Of a DNA stretch of 64,000 bases, positions 44,633 to 53,171 are shown in pieces (positions within the stretch are counted from its first letter, which is position 1; each line of letters begins with the position of its first letter). The notes beneath the pieces were generated by a model. The model did not search any database and had not been told where the DNA came from. It saw nothing but the letters and a program-made list of their open reading frames with translations. The DNA lies in assembly GCA_038750655.1 (NCBI GenBank), contig JBCDGZ010000003.1, positions 1 to 64,000 of the forward strand, given 5' to 3'. Made by a program: the position numbers and the translations under genes. Source of the DNA: JBCDGZ01 sp038750655 (GTDB lineage Bacteria > Bacteroidota > Bacteroidia > Chitinophagales > Saprospiraceae).

Positions 44633-46252
44633 TTAGTCTAATCCGGCCTTCTTAATAGCATCGATATACTTAGCCAGCTCCTTCTTAACCACCGGAGTCA
44701 AAATAACCAGCCCGATCATATTTGGAAAGAGCATGGCAAAGATCATCGCGTCCGAGAAATCAATAACAGATTGCAGCGAAGCGGCTGCACCAATTACCAC
44801 AAAGACACAGAAGAGAATCTTGTAGGTATACTCCGTCGTCTTATTTTTACCAAATAGATAAGACCAAGCTTGAAAGCCATAGTAAGACCAGGAAATCATC
44901 GTGGAGAAAGCAAAAAGGATAACTGCTACCGTCAGTACATAAGGAAACCAGGAGATCGTACTGGCAAAAGCATCAGACGTCAGTTGAACGCCATCAATAC
45001 CGCCTCCGGCGGCTGCTCCCTCAATGTGGTAGCCCGTAATGATAATCACCAATGCCGTCATTGTACAAACCACAACCGTATCAATAAACGGTTCCAGTAG
45101 AGCGACCAAACCTTCACTCGCTGGATAGCCTGTGATTACGGCAGAGTGGGCGATAGAGGCCGAACCAATCCCTGCTTCATTCGAGAAGGCTGCTCGTCGG
45201 AAACCTTGTACCAGTACCCCGATAAACCCGCCTGCGATACCCGCACCGCTGAAGGCGCCACCAAAGATTTCGCCGAAGGCCCGTGGGATTTCACTGAAGT
45301 TGGCTACTAAGATAATGATAGCAGCCAGTACATAAACGGCCACCATGAAAGGAACAATTTTATCGGTTACGTTGGCGATACTCTTGATCCCTCCGATGAT
45401 TACGATACCTACAAATATGGCCATGATAAGGCCGAAGAGCCAGCCCAAACCGTTCATAAAGCTCTCCGGGCCACCCGTAATTTTTTCGAACATTTGAAAA
45501 GCCTGATTGGCCTGGAACATATTTCCTCCACCAAAAGACCCTCCAATACACATGATGGCAAAGAAGATGGCAAAGAACTTACCCAGTCCAGCCATTCCCC
45601 GCTCGGCGAGTCCCTTACTCAGGTAGTACATCGGCCCACCGTATACCGTACCATCCGCACCGATTTCGCGGTATTTTACCCCCAAAGTACATTCTACAAA
45701 CTTAGAAGACATTCCAATCAGCCCCGCTACAATCATCCAGAACGTCGCTCCGGCTCCACCAATCGAAATAGCAACCGCCACCCCGGCAATATTACCCAAA
45801 CCAACCGTCGCAGAAAGCGCAGCCGTCAAGGCCTGAAAGTGACTGACCTCCCCCTGGGCGTGCCCCTCCACTTTAATGGTATCCGGATTGTCGCCGTCTA
45901 CAGAGCTGACACTATCCGAAACCGGTGCAGGTACATCATCATCTAAATCATCATATTTTCCTCGAACAACATTGATCGCCGTTCCAAACTTGGTCAGATT
46001 AACAAAATTGAAAGTAACTGTAAAATAAAGCGCGCCAAGAATCAGAATAATCAAAACGATGGGAAGACCGACAGTTTCGCCTCCACCAACGGGGATATTA
46101 ATGGAGTAAAATACAGTAGCGACGACGGGACCAGTTGCCCAGCCAAAGAAATCGTTGATTCTCTCATCCAGCCCTTTTTCCTGTGCGAAACTAAGGAGCG
46201 GAATCAGCGTAAACAATGCAAATAGAAAAGGTGTTTTCTTAATGGTACCCAT
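44633..46252 (-). CDS. AGCS-family Na+:amino-acid (alanine) symporter
   Basis: A 539-residue inner-membrane transporter of the alanine or glycine:cation symporter family. After an unusual hydrophobic N-terminus there are about ten membrane segments. Family motifs: ALSATVGLGNIAGVAVAI (about residue 150-167), GGPMYYLSKGL and the RAAFSNEAGIGSASIAH block. A ~60-residue hydrophilic Asp-rich insertion (about 100-135, YDDLDDDVPAPVSDSV) follows the second segment. It imports alanine or a related amino acid with Na+. Start at 46252; 140 bp separate it from the divergent acyl-CoA dehydrogenase gene. Confidence 0.92.
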   Translation of the reverse strand: MGTIKKTPFLFALFTLIPLLSFAQEKGLDERINDFFGWATGPVVATVFYSINIPVGGGETVGLPIVLIILILGALYFTVTFNFVNLTKFGTAINVVRGKYDDLDDDVPAPVSDSVSSVDGDNPDTIKVEGHAQGEVSHFQALTAALSATVGLGNIAGVAVAISIGGAGATFWMIVAGLIGMSSKFVECTLGVKYREIGADGTVYGGPMYYLSKGLAERGMAGLGKFFAIFFAIMCIGGSFGGGNMFQANQAFQMFEKITGGPESFMNGLGWLFGLIMAIFVGIVIIGGIKSIANVTDKIVPFMVAVYVLAAIIILVANFSEIPRAFGEIFGGAFSGAGIAGGFIGVLVQGFRRAAFSNEAGIGSASIAHSAVITGYPASEGLVALLEPFIDTVVVCTMTALVIIITGYHIEGAAAGGGIDGVQLTSDAFASTISWFPYVLTVAVILFAFSTMISWSYYGFQAWSYLFGKNKTTEYTYKILFCVFVVIGAAASLQSVIDFSDAMIFAMLFPNMIGLVILTPVVKKELAKYIDAIKKAGLD

Positions 46253-46392
46253 GCGTTATAATTGGATTTTCGATTTTTAAACTAGTCGGTTAAGGTATCC
46301 ACATTATTTTATTTATTCAAATGAATGCCTACAAAATTTAATTTCTCTATTTTGCGCTGGTTGCCTGTTTTTCAATTCTAAAACCCGTTGAT

Positions 46393-48174
46393 ATGAACCT
46401 CCAGCCAAGCACTTCTACCCTCAAGGGTGGCGAATTTCTCATCAATACTACTGCTCCCGAGAGCATCTTCATTCCCGAAGAATTTAATGAAGACCAACAG
46501 ATGATCATCAGCATGGTCAGCGACTTCATCAAAAATAAGGTGCTGCCCCAAAAGGAGCGCATCGAAAACCTGGACATCGAACTGACTCGCCAACTGCTCG
46601 AAGAATCGGGCAAGTTGGGCATTATTGGCATCCCTTTCCCCGAAGCCTACGGCGGCTCGCAAATGGATTTCATCACCAGCATGATCCTCTCCGAGCTGAT
46701 GTCGGAAGCGGGCTCTTTTTCCCTCTCCTTCGGCGCCCATACGGGCATCGGCATGCTGCCCCTGCTCTACTTTGGCAGCGAGGAACAAAAGCAGCGCTAC
46801 CTGCCCCAACTCGTCGCCGGGACTTACTGCGCCGCCTACTGCCTGACGGAACCTGGTTCTGGCTCTGATGCGCTGGCGGCCAAGTCCACCGCCGTACTCA
46901 GCGAAGATGGACAACACTATGTCCTCAACGGCCAGAAAATGTGGATCACCAACGGCGGCTTCGCCGATCTGTTTACCGTTTTTGCCAAGATCGACGGGGA
47001 GCACTTTACGGGCTTCCTAGTGGAGCGCAATTGGGAGGGCGTCAGCCTGGGCGAAGAGGAGAAGAAGCTGGGCATCAAGGGGTCTTCGACGCGGCAGGTC
47101 TTCTTTGAAAATGTAAAAGTACCCGTCAATAATGTGTTGGGGAAAATTGGGAAGGGGCATAAAATTGCGTTCAATATCCTCAACATTGGACGCATCAAGC
47201 TGGCCGCCGGCGCCTACGGTGGCTGCAAGCTCATCTGCACCAACGCCCTGCAATACGCCAAGCAACGCCATCAATTCGGGCAGTCGCTGAGCAGCTTCGG
47301 CGCTATTCAACACAAACTGGCAGAGCAGGCCATCCGCATCTTCGCCAACGAATCGGCTTCCTATCGAGCGGCCAATGATATTCGCCACAAAGAGGAGCAA
47401 TTGCAAGAGGAGGGGCGGAGCTTGGGTGATGCGCTGCTCGGTGCAGCGGAGGAATACGCCATCGAATGTGCCTTGTTGAAGGTGACGGCCTCGGAGTGTT
47501 TGGACTTTACGGTAGATGAGGGCGTGCAGATTTACGGCGGAATGGGCTATTCGGAGGAGGCGCCGATGGCGGCGGCTTACCGCGATGCCCGCATCAACCG
47601 GATTTTTGAGGGTACCAATGAGATCAACCGGATGCTATCGGTGGATATGTTGCTTAAGCGAGGCATGCAGGGGCACATCGATCTGATCAGTAAGGCGATG
47701 GCGGCCGCGCAGGCCGCAGCGACGCCCAGCGAAGCACCAACGGATTGGCAGGGCCGAAGCCTACATACGGTAGAACGCCTGAAGCAAGCTTTTTTGATGG
47801 TCTGTGGAGCAACAGTACAGCACTTTATGCAATCCTTAGCTAAGGAGCAGGAAGTGCTGATGAATCTGGCGGATATTATGGCGGACATTTATCTGGCGGA
47901 GTCGACGATCCTGCGGGTGGCGAAGCTGGAAGGCTTGAAAGGCGAGGACTCAGTAGGGTTACAGCGCGATATGGCCAATGTCTTTCTGGATGAGGCGGTG
48001 GACCGCGTTTCGCAGAACTGTCGTCGGATTACCAGCTCTTGGGCCGAGGGCGAAATGAGGCTGCAATTGGATAAGGGCGTAGCTAAGGTCCTGCGGCACC
48101 AGCGGAGCAATGCTAAGGAGGCGCGCCGGCGGATTGCTGCAGCGCTGATTGAGCAGAATGCTTACTGCTTTTGA
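46393..48174 (+). CDS. Acyl-CoA dehydrogenase (very-long-chain type, 593 aa)
   Basis: An FAD enzyme for the first step of fatty-acid beta-oxidation. N-terminal helical and middle beta domains: GIIGIPFPEAYGGSQMDFI, FGAHTGIGMLPLLYFGSEEQKQRYLP, CLTEPGSGSDA, WITNGGFADLFTVFAKID. The C-terminal domain has ASECLDFTVDEGVQIYGGMGYSEE and INRIFEGTNEINRM, where Glu of FEGTNE is the expected base. A further ~170 residues after the core resemble the C-terminal extension of membrane-associated very-long-chain enzymes. The length fits that group (typical short- and medium-chain enzymes have about 380). Electrons go to ETF. No other beta-oxidation genes are adjacent. Confidence 0.93.
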   Translation: MNLQPSTSTLKGGEFLINTTAPESIFIPEEFNEDQQMIISMVSDFIKNKVLPQKERIENLDIELTRQLLEESGKLGIIGIPFPEAYGGSQMDFITSMILSELMSEAGSFSLSFGAHTGIGMLPLLYFGSEEQKQRYLPQLVAGTYCAAYCLTEPGSGSDALAAKSTAVLSEDGQHYVLNGQKMWITNGGFADLFTVFAKIDGEHFTGFLVERNWEGVSLGEEEKKLGIKGSSTRQVFFENVKVPVNNVLGKIGKGHKIAFNILNIGRIKLAAGAYGGCKLICTNALQYAKQRHQFGQSLSSFGAIQHKLAEQAIRIFANESASYRAANDIRHKEEQLQEEGRSLGDALLGAAEEYAIECALLKVTASECLDFTVDEGVQIYGGMGYSEEAPMAAAYRDARINRIFEGTNEINRMLSVDMLLKRGMQGHIDLISKAMAAAQAAATPSEAPTDWQGRSLHTVERLKQAFLMVCGATVQHFMQSLAKEQEVLMNLADIMADIYLAESTILRVAKLEGLKGEDSVGLQRDMANVFLDEAVDRVSQNCRRITSSWAEGEMRLQLDKGVAKVLRHQRSNAKEARRRIAAALIEQNAYCF

Positions 48175-48182
48175 TTAGCGGA

Positions 48183-48632
48183 CTATCCTGGCTTAAACTT
48201 GATGCGGCTCAGCAGCAGAATGTTGGCAGAGCTGTGACGGCAGGCTTTCAAGAGTTCCCTTTCGAAGGAGGCAATGGCGGCATCGTCTCCTTTGAGTGGG
48301 GCGACAACCTTGCGGGAGCAGTCTCGAGCGTGGACGCGCATGTCTTTGAGTTCGTAGGTATTGCGCTCGTAGGCTTCTTTATCGCCGCCGTCGTAGGCTT
48401 TTTTGACCTTATCGCGGAATTGATAGAAATCTTCAAAGCACAGGCAGGCGGCTTTCGCCAGTTCGACGTGCGTTTTATTGCTCATATCCTCTTTGGCCAC
48501 TTGTTGTGCAGTGCTTTCGGACGTCTTTTGAGTGGTGGTTTCGGTGTCGCCAGTTGATTCTGAGGCGGTGTCGCCACAGGCGATAAGAGAAACGCTAATC
48601 AGCAGGACGATAAGGAAGTATAGATTTTTCAT
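48183..48632 (-). CDS. Small lipoprotein of unknown function
   Basis: A 149-residue predicted lipoprotein: hydrophobic leader with LIAC (Cys19), then a Ser/Thr-rich linker (about residues 20-45) and a compact helical domain (about 50-149) with four cysteines (ACLCF, RDCSR, KACRH). No family is recognised. It converges with the acyl-CoA dehydrogenase gene, with 8 bp between the two stops. A repeat element lies directly upstream. Confidence 0.75.
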   Translation of the reverse strand: MKNLYFLIVLLISVSLIACGDTASESTGDTETTTQKTSESTAQQVAKEDMSNKTHVELAKAACLCFEDFYQFRDKVKKAYDGGDKEAYERNTYELKDMRVHARDCSRKVVAPLKGDDAAIASFERELLKACRHSSANILLLSRIKFKPG

Positions 48633-48646
48633 AGTAGTAAATAATT

Positions 48647-48769
48647 CAAGTTGTGATTCACTTTTACAAGAGTCAATGCGTCAGATATTTGAATTACCAC
48701 TTCGTGGTTCACAAAATCTTCCTTACCTGCCTGCCGGCAGGCAGGATGACTCTCGTTCATCACAACTTG
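48647..48769. repeat. Nested inverted-repeat element (~123 bp) with a perfect 20-nt palindrome
   Basis: The ends are inverted copies: CAAGTTGTGAT at 48647 and ATCACAACTTG ending at 48769. Inside them AGAGTCA (48669-48675) faces TGACTCT (48747-48753). A small hairpin ACCAC-TTC-GTGGT lies at 48696-48708. The perfect palindrome CCTGCCTGCCGGCAGGCAGG is at 48726-48745. The nested layout suggests a REP/MITE-like mobile palindromic element; I recall the GC palindrome from many Bacteroidota intergenic regions. Confidence 0.7.
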
Positions 48770-48819
48770 GGTTGAATACCTAATTTTCTTCAAAGGTATT
48801 AAAAATAATGCCAGTTCGA

Positions 48820-50172
48820 TCAAATCTGTTTCCGGATTCGCCATTCCTTGGGTAAGTAGTTGTTGATACGGTTTTTGAGTACTTTCATCCAACCCAGATT
48901 GTGTCCTTGATAGCGGGCCAGTTGCCAACCCTTGGTAGGACTACTAGTCAGTTGTTGAATGGGATCTTTGCGTAAATAGGCAATCGCCTGCTCCTTGTCC
49001 AGCTCGACGGCCGCCAGCTCGGTATTGATGGCTGTGGAGAGGGCCAATTGGTGACTGGGGATGAAATCTTTTCCTTTAAATTCTCCAACATAAAGCCCAA
49101 AAGAACTCTGTGGTAGTGCTCTGCGCAGCGTTGCTAGATCGGCTGCCCAGCACTCGTCAACAACGAATATTTTGCCGCTGTCGTGGAGTAACCACTGGTA
49201 GGCACCAGGTTTTAGCCAAGTTTGTACCTGCTCCCTTTGCTTACGAGGGAGGGAGCGAAATTTGGGAGGAAGAGAAAAACGGTCGGGGCTTTCTTCGGGT
49301 GTAGTACCCGGTTTCTGCAAGCAGCAGGCATAAAAACCTTCTCCCTGAATATGGTGAGGATAGAATTGGTAGCCATAATCCAGTTGCTTGATGTTCCAGG
49401 TCTCCGGAATGGACAGCGGAAAAGGTTGTAGGCCAAATTCCTGTTGGAGCCAAAGAACCTGCTCCTCATTTTCGGCAGGATTATAAGTACAAGTACTGTA
49501 AATCAAAAAACCACCCGGTTTGAGCAAATGGGAGACATCTGCGAGTATTCGTCGCTGTCTGGAAGCACATATTTGGGCATTAGCAATTGACCATTCTGTT
49601 ATCGATTTAGGCTGTTTTCGGAATAGTCCTTCACCAGAACAGGGGACATCGGTAATTAAAATATCAAAAAAATTATCTAAAGGGGAATAATCTTTGGCAT
49701 CATGATTGCTAATTAAGAGATTATAATCCCCCCACCTATACAGGTTTTCTTTAAGACTATTTATTCGGCTTTTAATAACCTCGTTAGCGACTAGTAAAGT
49801 AGTATCGCCGAGTGTAGATAAAAGCAAAGTGCTTTTCCCTCCCGGTGCAGCACATAAATCCAATACCCTCTTTTTATTTAATCTCCCCTTTATTTGCCTG
49901 ATCATCTCTGCGACGAACATGGAGGAGGCTTCTTGAACATAATAGCAGCCAGCATGAAACAGCGGATCAAAGGTAAATGAAGGTCTTTCCCCGAGATAAT
50001 ATCCCCTTTTGAACCATTTTACCCCTTCTTTCAGATGATCGATCACCATTGGTTTTTTCGGATTCAAATGGATACTGGTCGGTGTGGTTTGCTGTAGGGC
50101 AGCCAGAAAATCGTGGTACTCCTCCGGGAGCTGCTGCTGCATTCTTTGTTGGAAGGCACTGGGGAGGTTCAA
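48820..50172 (-). CDS. RsmF/NOL1-NOP2-Sun family rRNA (cytosine-C5) methyltransferase
   Basis: A 450-residue SAM-dependent RNA m5C methyltransferase. The N-terminal segment (PSAFQQRMQQQLPEEYHDFL, TSIHLNPKKP) and the Rossmann core carry family motifs: SAM site DLCAAPGGKSTLLLS (about residue 102-116), motif IV TDVPCSGEGLFRK with its cysteine, and motif VI STCTYNPAENEEQV with the catalytic cysteine. The C-terminal ~120 residues resemble the RsmF-type PUA-like extension. The start codon appears to be TTG at 50172, because this keeps the conserved N-terminus; the first in-frame ATG is 10 codons in. Divergent from the small peptide gene, 71 bp apart. Confidence 0.92.
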   Translation of the reverse strand: MNLPSAFQQRMQQQLPEEYHDFLAALQQTTPTSIHLNPKKPMVIDHLKEGVKWFKRGYYLGERPSFTFDPLFHAGCYYVQEASSMFVAEMIRQIKGRLNKKRVLDLCAAPGGKSTLLLSTLGDTTLLVANEVIKSRINSLKENLYRWGDYNLLISNHDAKDYSPLDNFFDILITDVPCSGEGLFRKQPKSITEWSIANAQICASRQRRILADVSHLLKPGGFLIYSTCTYNPAENEEQVLWLQQEFGLQPFPLSIPETWNIKQLDYGYQFYPHHIQGEGFYACCLQKPGTTPEESPDRFSLPPKFRSLPRKQREQVQTWLKPGAYQWLLHDSGKIFVVDECWAADLATLRRALPQSSFGLYVGEFKGKDFIPSHQLALSTAINTELAAVELDKEQAIAYLRKDPIQQLTSSPTKGWQLARYQGHNLGWMKVLKNRINNYLPKEWRIRKQI

Positions 50173-50243
50173 TGTATTATGTATTAGAGTAATTTGTAAT
50201 ATTTTAAAACCTATTTTAGCTAACCAGTAAATTAGAAGGTACT

Positions 50244-50369
50244 ATGAGAAAAATTAAGAAACTTACCGCAATCAAAAAAACGTCCGATCTAAAAGTATTG
50301 AAAAAAAGAGAAAGTCTTATGATTAAAGGCGGTGGGAATATCGTCTGTGTGGATTTAGATATTATGTAA
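50244..50369 (+). CDS. 41-residue peptide with double-glycine leader (natural-product-precursor-like)
   Basis: A small gene of 41 codons. A basic N-terminal leader (MRKIKKLTAIKKTSDLKVL, 10 Lys/Arg in the first 22 residues) ends in ESLMIKGGG at residues 23-31, followed by an 11- or 10-residue tail NIVCVDLDIM with one cysteine. This layout matches GG-leader natural product precursors of Bacteroidota (the TIGR04149-like group), where cleavage after GG is done by a peptidase-containing ABC transporter. AGAAGG lies 7 bp before the ATG as a possible ribosome-binding site. No modifying enzyme, radical SAM protein or exporter is encoded in this window. It stands alone between the divergent methyltransferase and the convergent ubiD-type gene. 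It is expected to be made as a precursor, but this is inference. Confidence 0.65.
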   Translation: MRKIKKLTAIKKTSDLKVLKKRESLMIKGGGNIVCVDLDIM

Positions 50370-50420
50370 GCTTTTACGGACACTTTACAACTTTATCATC
50401 CTTTGACTAGAGAAATTGCC

Positions 50421-50451
50421 AGGGACTGTCAGACTTGTGCTGGCAGTCCCT
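50421..50451. terminator. Hairpin overlapping the ubiD-type stop codon
   Basis: Arms 50421-50432 and 50440-50451 form a 12-bp stem (one G-T wobble) with a 7-nt loop. The minus-strand stop codon (50429-50431) lies inside the left arm. It could terminate transcription of both the small peptide gene (plus) and the decarboxylase gene (minus). T-runs are weak on both sides. Confidence 0.55.
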
Positions 50452-52282
50452 TAACCTTTCCGTACAATTCTCCTCCTTTACTAAACAGTCGATCCGCTTT
50501 ATGAATCGCCTCTTTATCCGGAATAAGCGGAGGGGCATGATGAGGCTTTATCCGGGCGTCGATGATCAATGGCCCTTCGCAGCCCCAGTGTTTGTGGCGG
50601 GTAAAGCTTTTTACCCCGTAGATGTCATGCGAAGGATTCGCACGGGTGAAGGCCACCCAGACAAAGTTGTTGATATGCGCTGCGAGGAAGGGGCTGTCTT
50701 CGGTTAGGATAATCAATGGAAATTCTTCTAAGGCTTGCGGCTCCAAAGTAGCCGCCAGTTCCGCAATCTCCTTTCCCGCCTGCTCCAAATTATCGAACGC
50801 CCGAGTCTTAATAGCTAGAATACCGGGTAGCGCCAGTACCGGATTGCTAAAGCCCGAGGGCAGCTTCAAATCGCCAGGGACCTGCTTACCCAGGGTCCTT
50901 CTAATCTCACCACAACAAGCCATAACGACTTTGGAGCCTGCGTTCCAGCCCGTTCCTGAATAATCGAGGGTATCGATGGTCGTATTGGTATAAAAATGCA
51001 AATCCTTGCGCCAGTCAATGCGTTGTAGCATATGCTGAAAGAAGGCTGGAATATTGTGTGCTTTAAGCTGCGGATCATCATCGGCGGCGCAGATGAGTAG
51101 AAATTTGGCTAGAGAGGTTTGCCCGCTGCCCAGGATTCGATTGGCCTGAGTCAGAATTTCCTCTGGTTTGCGCTCCCGGAAGGGCATGTATCGCTCACTG
51201 CCGATGGCCAGCAACAGCGGATGTACACCAGCGGCATCGACCGCATTGATCTCCTTGACCCCCGGAAATTCCTGGGGCGTCAGCAACGCCACCATCTTGT
51301 GGATCAGGTAGCCGAAGCTGGAATCTTCCTGTGGCGGCCGGCCGACAACGGTAAAATGCCACAGCGCATCCTTGCGATGGTAGACCTTGTCGACCTCCAT
51401 CACTGGAAAGTCGTGCTGTAGACTATAGTAGCCGAGGTGGTCACCGAAGGGCCCTTCGGGCATCTTCTTGCCCTTGACAATCGTTCCCGTGATGCAAAAA
51501 TCGGCGTCTGCCGAGACAAAGTGTCCATCCAGCAAGCCGTAGCGGAAGCGCCGTCCGCCCAGCATCCCGGCGAAGGTCAGCTCCGAGAGCCCTTCGGGCA
51601 TCGGCATGATGGCCGAGAAGGCATGAGAAGGCGGCCCTCCGATGTATATGGAAGCGCGAAAGGGCTTGTCGATCTTGTTATAAGCTGTATGGTGAACGCC
51701 AATACCGCGGTGCAACTGGTAGTGCAGTCCAATTTCTTTGTTCATTGCATAGTCATTGCCCGACAGCTGGATGCGGTACATCCCCAGGTTGGTTTTCATG
51801 GGGCTTTGGCTGTCGGGAGGGAGGGTCAGCACCTGGGGGAGGGTGACGAAGGCGCCGCCGTCCATGGGCCAGGATTTGACCTGCGGAAGCTGATCGATGG
51901 TGGTCTCGCCGTAGGTGATGGGGAGGCCCCAGCGTTGCCGCATCGGCAGGGCGGTGAGGGCAGTGAAGGGGGCGGAGAGGTAGTGCAGCGGGCGCTTGAG
52001 CGCCTCGACGGGGTTGGCCTTGAGGGCGATGACTTTTTGGACCTTAGCGATGGTATGGCGAAAGAGAAACTCGGTGCGCTCGAAAGTACCGTAGATATTG
52101 GATACCGCCTTGAAGGGGCTGCCTTTGACGTTTTCGAAGAGCAGGGCTGGACCTTTGGCGTCGAAGACACGCCGGTGGATTTCGGCCATTTCCAAATTAG
52201 GGTCTACTTCTGATTTGATACGGATCAGATCGCCGTTTTTTTCAAGATCAAGAACGCAAGCGTTCATACTTCTGTAGGACAT
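50429..52282 (-). CDS. UbiD-family prenylated-FMN decarboxylase
   Basis: A 617-residue enzyme of the UbiD (4-hydroxybenzoate-type carboxy-lyase) family. Recognisable parts: N-terminal LDLEKNGDLIRIKSEVDPNLEMAEI; YRIQLSGNDYAMNKEIGLHYQLHRG; AGMLGGRRFRYGLLDGHFVSADADF; and the active-site loop MPEGPFGDHLGYYS, where the Glu is the conserved catalytic acid of EGPFG. UbiD proteins decarboxylate aromatic or alpha,beta-unsaturated acids using the prenylated flavin made by UbiX. The substrate is unknown; a role in quinone biosynthesis is possible. The length is typical for this Bacteroidota subgroup (about 600-620) and longer than E. coli UbiD (about 500). Confidence 0.92.
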   Translation of the reverse strand: MSYRSMNACVLDLEKNGDLIRIKSEVDPNLEMAEIHRRVFDAKGPALLFENVKGSPFKAVSNIYGTFERTEFLFRHTIAKVQKVIALKANPVEALKRPLHYLSAPFTALTALPMRQRWGLPITYGETTIDQLPQVKSWPMDGGAFVTLPQVLTLPPDSQSPMKTNLGMYRIQLSGNDYAMNKEIGLHYQLHRGIGVHHTAYNKIDKPFRASIYIGGPPSHAFSAIMPMPEGLSELTFAGMLGGRRFRYGLLDGHFVSADADFCITGTIVKGKKMPEGPFGDHLGYYSLQHDFPVMEVDKVYHRKDALWHFTVVGRPPQEDSSFGYLIHKMVALLTPQEFPGVKEINAVDAAGVHPLLLAIGSERYMPFRERKPEEILTQANRILGSGQTSLAKFLLICAADDDPQLKAHNIPAFFQHMLQRIDWRKDLHFYTNTTIDTLDYSGTGWNAGSKVVMACCGEIRRTLGKQVPGDLKLPSGFSNPVLALPGILAIKTRAFDNLEQAGKEIAELAATLEPQALEEFPLIILTEDSPFLAAHINNFVWVAFTRANPSHDIYGVKSFTRHKHWGCEGPLIIDARIKPHHAPPLIPDKEAIHKADRLFSKGGELYGKVKGLPAQV

Positions 52283-52387
52283 ATGCAGTATTGTAAATGC
52301 TATCTAGTGATGTCGATTAAACAACTTTAGCAAATAACAGCTACAATATGCTAATGGTTGAAAGAGATCTAGACTTTTGTGGGGAGC

Positions 52388-53044
52388 CTAGAAGTTCTCA
52401 ATGCCATCTACCTGTACATCCTTGTACGTACCGCCTTTGAGCATATCCCGGAAGCGCAGCATCGTCTGGACAGGCCCCTGGTCGATGGCCATATTGATCA
52501 TCCAACTAGGGATTCTGCCACCCGGATCGGAGCGCAAGGTGTATAAAATGTCGACAGTATTGGGAGAAGTAGGGGTAAAGACCCATTTGTTGATGTGGTC
52601 ACTGATGCGAACGAAGTTTTTGACTTCGTCGGCCGCTTCTGTCTTGGCGACCGTGGTGGTCGTGACGACTTTGGTCTCTGGGTCCTGCCAGAGCTTAGTA
52701 TGACCGACCATATCGCGGTCCGAGAGTGGCCAGGGAAAATCGATACGGTAGTAGTCGTAGGTTTCGAAATGGGTGATTTTCTTCAGATTCTTGGACATCG
52801 AGCAGCGATAGACCCAATTTTGAAAAGCTTCAACATCATTGATTAGCGCAATGATGTTATTCAGCTTGGCCTCGACGCTGAAAGTGATTTTCAGTTCTTT
52901 GATGTTGCTATCCACGCCCTCGCGGGTGTAGACTTTAATACCCGACTTTTCTTTCTTGAACTCCCATTCAATACCTTTTGTGGCAGTATGAGGTAGAAAA
53001 CCAAAGCTTAGCAGGATGGAGAAGAGTAAAAATTGCCTGATCAT
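52388..53044 (-). CDS. START-domain lipid-binding protein, secreted
   Basis: A 218-residue protein with an N-terminal signal peptide (about residues 1-20) and a START/SRPBCC ligand-binding domain: WEFKKEKSGIKVYTREGVDSNIKELKITFSVEA, YDYYRIDFPWPLSDRDMVGHTKLW and GRIPSWMINMAIDQGPVQTM. START proteins bind a lipid or sterol in a deep cavity; the ligand is unknown. It is encoded 105 bp upstream of, and in the same direction as, the ubiD-type gene. It is divergent from thyA. Confidence 0.88.
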   Translation of the reverse strand: MIRQFLLFSILLSFGFLPHTATKGIEWEFKKEKSGIKVYTREGVDSNIKELKITFSVEAKLNNIIALINDVEAFQNWVYRCSMSKNLKKITHFETYDYYRIDFPWPLSDRDMVGHTKLWQDPETKVVTTTTVAKTEAADEVKNFVRISDHINKWVFTPTSPNTVDILYTLRSDPGGRIPSWMINMAIDQGPVQTMLRFRDMLKGGTYKDVQVDGIENF

Positions 53045-53171
53045 ATCATTTTGGAGCTTATGTATTCTGTAACAATCATAATTGTTGTTAGTTTTGCCAT
53101 ACTATGTTGAAACGAAATTTCATTCCAAAAGTATATCATTTTTAGGTTTTTCGAAAAGAGTTTGTAAAAAT

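Noticed and set aside
48629..48928. 99-codon minus-strand frame containing HPACRQAGK
   Set aside because: The peptide is a translation of the palindromic repeat element and overlaps the methyltransferase 3' end; it is a repeat artefact.
51437..52213. 258-codon plus-strand frame across the ubiD-type gene
   Set aside because: Antisense shadow of a GC-rich, strongly conserved gene; its sequence has no known domain.
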